Positions 34,122 through 39,083 of a stretch of DNA of 39,083 nucleotides are shown one piece after another. Made by a program: the position numbers and the translations under genes. Where the stretch lies: NCBI GenBank assembly GCA_028712695.1, contig JAQTQZ010000032.1, forward strand, positions 1 to 39,083, written 5' to 3'. This DNA comes from Methylovulum sp. Its GTDB lineage: Bacteria; Pseudomonadota; Gammaproteobacteria; Methylococcales; Methylomonadaceae. Positions within the stretch are counted from its first letter, which is position 1. Each line of letters begins with the position of its first letter. The notes beneath the pieces are model-generated. The model had not been told where the DNA came from. It was given only the letters and a program-made list of their open reading frames with translations, and ran no database searches.

Positions 34122-35581
34122 TCGCTGCCTATCTTGTCCTATTGATCCCTTTTATTGGCATTGTGTTTTTTGCGCTGGCCGGACACAAGGCGGATACCGG
34201 GAAACTCAATATCCGGTTTAACGCCGTCTGCCTGTTGGCAACGGTTTGGCTGGCGATTAACGTGCTGAATCAAGGCACGCTTTTGTCTTCAGGCAAGGCG
34301 TTTTTGATTGACCCGTTCAATGTCTATTTGATTGTGTTGACGGCGTTTGTCGGGCTCACCACGTCGATTTTTTCCTCGCCTTATATGGCGCATGAAAAGG
34401 AATTGGGCAAGCTCACGGATAAGCGCTTAAGGCTTTACTACTCCATGTACCAGGGTTTTATGCTGGCGATGTATCTGGTGCTGACCACCAACAATATGGG
34501 GGTCATGTGGGTGGCGATGGAGGGTGCGACCCTGGCCACGGTGCTGCTGGTCAGTTTGTACCGCACCCCTGAGTCCATTGAGGCGGCCTGGAAATATTTT
34601 ATCCTTTGCGGCGTGGGCATTGCCCAAGCCCTGTTCGGCACCATTTTGCTGTATTACGCCGCCGTACAGGTGGGTGACGTGGAAAATTCCCTGTTGTGGT
34701 CGGTGCTTTATGAAAATGCCAGTAAATTGAATCCGGAAATACTTGAGATAGCCTTTGTTTTCATGCTGGTCGGTTATGGCACAAAAATTGGCCTGGTGCC
34801 TTTGCATAACTGGTTGCCCGATGCCCATTCCGAAGGCCCGACGCCGATGTCGGCGGTGTTGTCAGGGTTATTGTTGAACGATGCCTTATATGCCGTCGTC
34901 CGCAATAAGATGCTGGTGGATGGGGCCAGCCATTCCGATATGGCCGGCCATTTGATGATGGGCTTTGGCATGCTGTCGTTTCTGGTGGCCGCGTTTTTCT
35001 TGCATCGGCAGAAGGACATCAAAAGGTTGTTCAGTTATTCATCCATCGAACACATGGGCATCATGACTTTTGCCTTTGGCATGGGGGGCCCCTTAGCCAC
35101 TTTTGCCGCATTGCTGCACATGACCGTGCATTCGCTGACCAAATCGGCCATTTTTGTGACGGTGGGCCATGCTTCACAAGTTGCCGGCACCCAAAGCATG
35201 GATAAAATCCGTGGTTTGATCAAAACCCAACCACGGATTGGTTGGGGGCTATTGATAGGCACGGTCGCCATTGCCGGCTTTCCCCCTTTTGGCGTGTTTA
35301 CCAGCGAGTTTTTGGTGTTGTTAGCGACGATGCACAGCTATCCTTGGCTGACGCCATTGCTATTGTTGGGCATAGGCATCGCCTTTGCCGGTTTGTTCAG
35401 GCATGTACAACCGATGGTTTACGGCAATCAACCGGAAGGCCAATTCCCCGTTAAAGCCAACCTGTGGCCAGTGATGATCCATCTGGGTTTAGTGTTGTGG
35501 CTGGGTTTGGCCATTCCTGGCTTTTTGGCCCACTGGTTTTCACAGGCGACCTTGTTAATTTCCGGGAGCACACCGTTATGA
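34118..35581 (+). CDS. hyfF: HyfF-like antiporter-type membrane subunit
   Basis: A 487-residue second antiporter-like subunit (E. coli HyfF has 526). Key residues are present: Glu135 in WVAMEGATLATVLLVSLY and Lys223 in VGYGTKIGLVPLHNWLPDAH, followed by PTPMSAVLSGLLLNDALYAVVR and a third conserved helix with RQKDIKRLFSYSSIEHMG, all hallmarks of proton-translocating NuoL/M-type proteins. With HyfB it gives the complex two potential ion paths. The last bases overlap the large-subunit start (ATGA). Confidence 0.93.
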   Translation: MIAAYLVLLIPFIGIVFFALAGHKADTGKLNIRFNAVCLLATVWLAINVLNQGTLLSSGKAFLIDPFNVYLIVLTAFVGLTTSIFSSPYMAHEKELGKLTDKRLRLYYSMYQGFMLAMYLVLTTNNMGVMWVAMEGATLATVLLVSLYRTPESIEAAWKYFILCGVGIAQALFGTILLYYAAVQVGDVENSLLWSVLYENASKLNPEILEIAFVFMLVGYGTKIGLVPLHNWLPDAHSEGPTPMSAVLSGLLLNDALYAVVRNKMLVDGASHSDMAGHLMMGFGMLSFLVAAFFLHRQKDIKRLFSYSSIEHMGIMTFAFGMGGPLATFAALLHMTVHSLTKSAIFVTVGHASQVAGTQSMDKIRGLIKTQPRIGWGLLIGTVAIAGFPPFGVFTSEFLVLLATMHSYPWLTPLLLLGIGIAFAGLFRHVQPMVYGNQPEGQFPVKANLWPVMIHLGLVLWLGLAIPGFLAHWFSQATLLISGSTPL

Positions 35582-37155
35582 GCGCTGCAAACTGGACGGC
35601 GAATTTTTTGAACCAGCTGACTGCCGCCGCTATTAGCGTTGAACAATTCAGCCTGCCATCGGCAAGTTTGTGGCAAATCGAAAGCCGGCACTGGCAACAG
35701 TTTGCCACACTTGCGGTAGGGCAAGATGTGCGCTGGGTAGCCGGATGGGCGGAACACGTTGAAGGCCGGTTATTCATCAATGCCTGTTTTGAAAAACAGG
35801 GCGTTTATGTGTTGTTAAGGACTATTGTCAACGCCGCGAAACCGGAACTACCCTCACAAGCCACGGTTTATCCTGCCGCCAGCCGCAGTGAACGCCACAC
35901 CCAGGATATGTTTGGCGTCCATTTTACGGGACATCCCGACCATCGCCGCTGGACCCGTCATCAAGCCTGGGCCAAACACGATTATCCCTTACGCAAGGAT
36001 TTTCCTGTGCAGGGCGAGCCGGAAACCGTCACGCCGCCCGATAAGGATTATCAATTTATAAAAGCGCACGGGGAGGGGGTTTATGAAATTCCCGTGGGGC
36101 CTGTCCATGCCGGTATTATTGAGCCTGGGCATTTTCGCTTTCAGGCGGTAGGCGAACTGATTTTGAATCTGGAAGAACGCTTGGGTTATGTGCACAAAGG
36201 CATCGAGAAAATCGCCGAAGGCCGGACGCCGGAATCTTTAGCGCGTCTGGCCGGGCGCGTTTCCGGTGACACCACCGTGGGGCATTGCTGGGCGGCTTGC
36301 CGGGCAATGGAGCAAGCCGCCGGTATTGAAATTCCCCCCCGCGCGGCGTTGCTGCGCGGCATTCTGGCGGAGCGCGAACGGGTCGCCAACCATCTGGGTG
36401 ATATGGGCGCGATTTGCAATGATGTCGCCTTTATTTTTGCGCACATGCAGTTTAGCCGTTTGCGTGAACTGTGGCTGCGCACCAATGCCGCTGTTTTTGG
36501 CCATCGTTTGTTAATGGACAGGATAGTTCCGGGCGGTGTTGCTTGTGATTTATCCGCATCGGCCTGTACTTTGATTAAACAGGAGATAGTTCAGTTAAGT
36601 AAAGAACTGTCAGAAATCATTACCGCAATAGACCTTAACTCATCGTTGGAAGACCGGATATACACGGCGGGTTATTTGGCTCCGGAAATCGCCGCCGCGT
36701 TTGGTACGGTCGGTTACGTCGGCCGGGCTAGCGGACAGGATAGGGATGTCCGCCGCGACGCGCCTTATCTGCCTTACGATCATGCCAGCTTTAAAGTCGC
36801 GTTGGAAGATCAGGGCGATGTTGCCTCAAGGTTCTGGGTAAGATACAAGGAAATCAATGCGTCATTAAAACTTATCAAGCAATTTATAGCGCAACTTGCG
36901 GCAGGCAGCACGCTGACCGAATGGCAAGCGCCACCCGCAGGCAGTGAAGCCTTAAGCATCGTTGAAGGTTGGCGCGGTGAAACCATCGCTTATGTCCGCT
37001 TCGATGCCGACAATAAAATCGCCCGTTATTATCCACGCGACCCCAGCATCCTGAACTGGCCTGCATTGGAAAAACTGGTGCTGAACAATATCGTGCCGGA
37101 CTTTCCTGTGTGCAACAAATCCCTGAATGGCTCTTATTCAGGCAACGATTTATAG
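35578..37155 (+). CDS. HyfG/HycE-like large subunit lacking all NiFe-binding cysteines
   Basis: A 525-residue fusion of a NuoC-like domain (residues about 1-150, with RSERHTQDMFGVHFTGHPD) and a NuoD/[NiFe]-hydrogenase large-subunit-like domain (about 165-525). In hydrogenases the active site is held by RxCGxC near the start and DPCxxC at the end. Here the first motif reads RVSGDT (227-232) and the last NGSYSG (517-522), so all four ligand cysteines are missing and the protein ends three residues later without a tail for maturation. Hydrogenase activity is therefore excluded on present knowledge. It resembles the Ehr (energy-converting-hydrogenase-related) group. The ATG at 35578 overlaps the hyfF stop; a longer open frame upstream is within hyfF. 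Confidence 0.88.
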   Translation: MSAANWTANFLNQLTAAAISVEQFSLPSASLWQIESRHWQQFATLAVGQDVRWVAGWAEHVEGRLFINACFEKQGVYVLLRTIVNAAKPELPSQATVYPAASRSERHTQDMFGVHFTGHPDHRRWTRHQAWAKHDYPLRKDFPVQGEPETVTPPDKDYQFIKAHGEGVYEIPVGPVHAGIIEPGHFRFQAVGELILNLEERLGYVHKGIEKIAEGRTPESLARLAGRVSGDTTVGHCWAACRAMEQAAGIEIPPRAALLRGILAERERVANHLGDMGAICNDVAFIFAHMQFSRLRELWLRTNAAVFGHRLLMDRIVPGGVACDLSASACTLIKQEIVQLSKELSEIITAIDLNSSLEDRIYTAGYLAPEIAAAFGTVGYVGRASGQDRDVRRDAPYLPYDHASFKVALEDQGDVASRFWVRYKEINASLKLIKQFIAQLAAGSTLTEWQAPPAGSEALSIVEGWRGETIAYVRFDADNKIARYYPRDPSILNWPALEKLVLNNIVPDFPVCNKSLNGSYSGNDL

Positions 37156-37163
37156 GAGGCAGT

Positions 37164-37673
37164 GTGCTGCGGCTGTTTAAAAAAATTATCACAACCGGTG
37201 TCGTCACTGAGAAGTGTAAAGTCCCTAAAGAGGATGAACTGGAACGGCTGGGTATCCAGATCAAAAACCACATCGACAAGAACTTTTCCGGCAGCATTAC
37301 CATACGAGCAGTCGATGCCGGTTCCTGCAATGGTTGCGAATTGGAAATCCATGCGCTCAATAACCCTTATTATGATATTGAGCGCTTTGGCATCCATTTT
37401 GCCGCATCGCCACGGCATGCCGATGTATTATTGGTGACCGGCCCGGTGTCGCGGCACATGCAGACGGCATTACTGCGGACTTACGAAGCAACGCCGAACC
37501 CGAAATGGGTGGTTGCAGTCGGTGACTGCGCCGCTTGCGGGGGGGAATTTGGGGTTTCTTACGCCAGTTGCGGCGCAGTGTCCAATGTGATACCTGTCGA
37601 TGTGGTAATAGCCGGTTGTCCGCCCACGCCACAGGCATTAATGAAGGGGTTGCTGGGGCTTATGAAGGGATGA
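37164..37673 (+). CDS. HyfI/HycG-like (NuoB-type) iron-sulfur small subunit
   Basis: A subunit of about 169 residues, shorter than E. coli HycG/HyfI (about 250). The four cysteines for the proximal [4Fe-4S] cluster are intact: CNGCE (Cys55, Cys58), GDCAACGG (Cys122) and GCPPTP (Cys152), so it can still carry electrons although its partner has lost the NiFe site. The start is taken as the GTG at 37164 because a strong AGGAGG (37154-37159) lies directly before it; upstream the frame runs into the large-subunit gene. Last gene of the unit. No HyfA or HyfH ferredoxin-like subunit follows. Confidence 0.88.
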   Translation: MLRLFKKIITTGVVTEKCKVPKEDELERLGIQIKNHIDKNFSGSITIRAVDAGSCNGCELEIHALNNPYYDIERFGIHFAASPRHADVLLVTGPVSRHMQTALLRTYEATPNPKWVVAVGDCAACGGEFGVSYASCGAVSNVIPVDVVIAGCPPTPQALMKGLLGLMKG

Positions 37674-37735
37674 CAGCCTTACAGGGATCCGATATTTACC
37701 AATAATTGCCTATTAACACTCGGATAAAACTAAAG

Positions 37736-37958
37736 GTCCTGTCGCAAATATTTACAAGAGCTGAAGGCGGCCTGATTGGCGGACAAAACTAGCCTGCCAA
37801 ATTGATAAATTGCTGGTAAGCGGGACGTGTCCGCCCAGCGAGTTGTCCCTTCCTGATCATGTGGGCAGTTTCGATTCCGTCGAGGGTGGCCTTTGCGGAA
37901 TGGAAAGCTTTGAACCCTATCATTGACCCGGTGATCTTTTTGATAACCTGAGTTCGAC
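37736..37958 (-). mobile_element. Decayed end of an IS6-family insertion sequence
   Basis: On the minus strand, 37958-37789 encodes a fragment (RTQVIKKITGSM, GFKAFHSAKATLDGIE, HMIRKGQLAGRTRP, ending INLAG and a stop) that matches the C-terminus of IS6/IS240-type transposases. The sequence at 37736-37749, GGTCCTGTCGCAAA, resembles the terminal inverted repeat of that family (GGxxCTGTTGCAAA). The rest of the transposase is missing; an upstream TAA and a second element abut it. A short open frame in another phase over this region is only its shadow. Confidence 0.75.
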
Positions 37959-37981
37959 ATAAGCCTTACTTAGAGTAAAGG

Positions 37982-38248
37982 TCATAAATCTTGGCGACGC
38001 AAATTCAAAGAAGGCTTTTTTTCTTGGTACGAATAAGCGACCAGGCAAGCAACTACATTGACAACAAAGTTGACCAATGCCCGGTAACGGCTATATTCAA
38101 GCACAAAAATATTCTTGAATTGGTCATTAACCGTTTCGATGAGGCTGCGTTTTCTTAAGACGAGCTTGTCAAAGGCCTTATGGCGGGGGATACGGCTATT
38201 TTCACAGATGCATAACGGCGTTGAATCGACAAACCGACATTCCGCACT
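37982..38248 (-). mobile_element. IS982-family transposase remnant with internal deletion
   Basis: Read on the minus strand, the frame gives FVDSTPLCICENSRIPRHKAF joined directly to DKLVLRKRSLIETVNDQFKN, then FVLEYSRYRALVNFVVN and a stop at 37982-37984. These are the catalytic-core start and the C-terminus of IS982-family transposases, with the roughly 100 residues between them deleted. It starts immediately after the stop of the small membrane-protein gene at 38249. Clearly non-functional. Confidence 0.75.
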
Positions 38249-38449
38249 TTAGAACTTTTCTTCAATAACTCGAAGTAAAAACATGACTGAAACTATCACA
38301 AAAAATAAATACATCAATAAATCAAAGGCATCTAAAGTCCGTTTAGTTAACTTTAGACCTTTGGATAGAACAGTATTAAATTTAATAAAAATTGCTCCAA
38401 TATGAACAATAATAAATATTAACGTTATGATAATAACAGCCAATTTCAT
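38249..38449 (-). CDS. Small two-helix membrane protein, possible immunity protein
   Basis: A 66-residue protein that is nearly all membrane: helix 1 LAVIIITLIFIIVHIGAIFI, a short charged loop (KGLKLTKRTLD), helix 2 LLMYLFFVIVSVMFLLRVI. No family recognised. It starts 3 bp after the stop of the large toxin-like gene and on the same strand, the usual place for an immunity gene of a polymorphic toxin. Its very low G+C content matches the last third of that toxin-like gene, not the region before it. An IS982 remnant abuts its stop codon. Confidence 0.6.
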   Translation of the reverse strand: MKLAVIIITLIFIIVHIGAIFIKFNTVLSKGLKLTKRTLDAFDLLMYLFFVIVSVMFLLRVIEEKF

Positions 38450-38452
38450 GCT

Positions 38453-39082
38453 TTACCCACTTTTGAAAACCCAATAATTGCTAAAGCTATAAGGATAACT
38501 CCCATTACCACCCCTCCCCGGAGCAGAAAAACCAGCAATACCTAATCCTTGTAATAATGTGGATAACGCACGCATTAAACTAAGAGTAGCAGCCGAACCT
38601 GCAAACACACTTTGTGGATTTATTATGCCTTCAGCGAACAAAATATATAATTCAATTATGGCTACATGTAAAAGAACTGATATTGCGGCACTCAAAAATA
38701 CAAGAGAGCCTATTCCATTTACATAAAAAAACATAGCTAATATACCTGCAGTCCCAGTTGCAAATACTCCCCCATTCCCACCCCCCGCAATCTTAAACGC
38801 CCCGCCCCCCGTATCCGCATCGAAGATGATATAACCCGCCCCGCTCCAGCCGGGTACGCTGACCGCGTCGGTGTGGGTGATGACTTGAAGCCCGGCATTC
38901 AGGGCGTTGCGGATTTCTTCCATCACCAGCGGGTCGTGGTGGATGTTGGGCAGGGTGGTGGCCTGGTTGGCCGGGGTGATGTGGTAAATCCGTTGCCCCT
39001 GGGCGTTGGCCTTTTGCAGCGCCTTGACGGCGGAGATGGCTTCGCCGGGGTTTTGCCCGTTGACGAACATCTGCTCCGGCAC
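38453..39082 (-). CDS. C-terminus of a large secreted, polymorphic-toxin-like protein (partial)
   Basis: The last 209 or so residues of a protein that begins outside the window; the frame is open to the edge. The first part (QRIYHITPANQATTLPNI, NALNAGLQVITHTDAVSVPG, GWSGAGYIIFDADTGGGAFKI) resembles the end of large transglutaminase-like or RHS-type surface proteins; the attribution is from memory and tentative. After GGGNGG the sequence changes to hydrophobic segments (GILAMFFYVNGIGSLVFL, AISVLLHVAIIELYILF) and a glycine-rich end. Base composition drops at the same place (35 of 60 G+C at 38881-38940, 16 of 60 at 38641-38700), as expected where a variable toxin tip is fused to a conserved trunk. 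Confidence 0.6.
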   Translation of the reverse strand: MPEQMFVNGQNPGEAISAVKALQKANAQGQRIYHITPANQATTLPNIHHDPLVMEEIRNALNAGLQVITHTDAVSVPGWSGAGYIIFDADTGGGAFKIAGGGNGGVFATGTAGILAMFFYVNGIGSLVFLSAAISVLLHVAIIELYILFAEGIINPQSVFAGSAATLSLMRALSTLLQGLGIAGFSAPGRGGNGSYPYSFSNYWVFKSG

Positions 39083-39083
39083 G

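Noticed and set aside
35464-35577. 38-residue extension of the hydrogenase-like large subunit
   Set aside because: It overlaps the end of hyfF; the ATGA junction at 35578 is the typical coupled start.
37730-37960. 76-residue minus-strand open frame
   Set aside because: It is an out-of-phase shadow of the IS6-family transposase fragment, which reads sensibly in another frame.

Overview
The window reads as chromosomal DNA of a gammaproteobacterium. The mix of genes (a FecI/FecR/TonB iron-uptake locus, two HAE1-type RND pumps, a hydrogenase-4-like membrane complex, and a transglutaminase-toxin-like C-terminus) together with many dispersed palindromes suggests a methanotroph of the Methylococcales. 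That placement is inference; no rRNA or tRNA gene is present to test it.

Layout. 138-8580 (minus strand): a ferric-siderophore locus (ECF sigma factor, FecR anti-sigma factor, TonB-dependent receptor, PepSY membrane protein), interrupted by an 860-residue SF2 helicase whose C-terminus looks like a PD-(D/E)xK nuclease. 9142-15453 (minus): a complete TetR-controlled tripartite efflux operon (TetR, adaptor, RND pump, TolC). 15715-17367 (minus): phosphoglycerate mutase gpmI. 17676-21987 (minus): a small three-gene cassette of an N-terminal helper protein, a STAND/TPR NTPase cut by one in-frame amber codon, and a VWA protein. 22348-29223 (plus): a second efflux operon under a MarR regulator (MarR; then an unrecognised membrane protein, adaptor, RND pump and NodT-type outer-membrane lipoprotein). 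29253-29957: a SnoaL-like protein and an IS30 remnant. 30348-37673 (plus): six tightly packed genes for a HyfB-HyfC-HyfE-HyfF-large-small subunit complex. 37736-38248: two decayed insertion-sequence ends (IS6 and IS982). 38249-39083 (minus): the end of a large secreted, toxin-like protein and a small membrane protein that could be its immunity partner.

The most notable points are these. (1) The hydrogenase-like large subunit lacks all four cysteines that would bind NiFe, and no ferredoxin-type subunit is encoded, so this is a proton- or ion-pumping relative of group 4 hydrogenases rather than a hydrogenase. (2) The STAND cassette has a textbook-looking -1 frameshift arrangement (A7 slippery run, 5-nt spacer, 7-bp GC stem) between its first two reading frames, plus an amber codon where a tryptophan is expected. 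(3) A helicase-nuclease gene sits inside the iron operon. (4) A 12-bp palindrome is shared by the promoters of marR and of the efflux operon beside it. (5) Base composition changes sharply inside the toxin-like gene, as in polymorphic toxins. Several families of perfect palindromes lie between genes.
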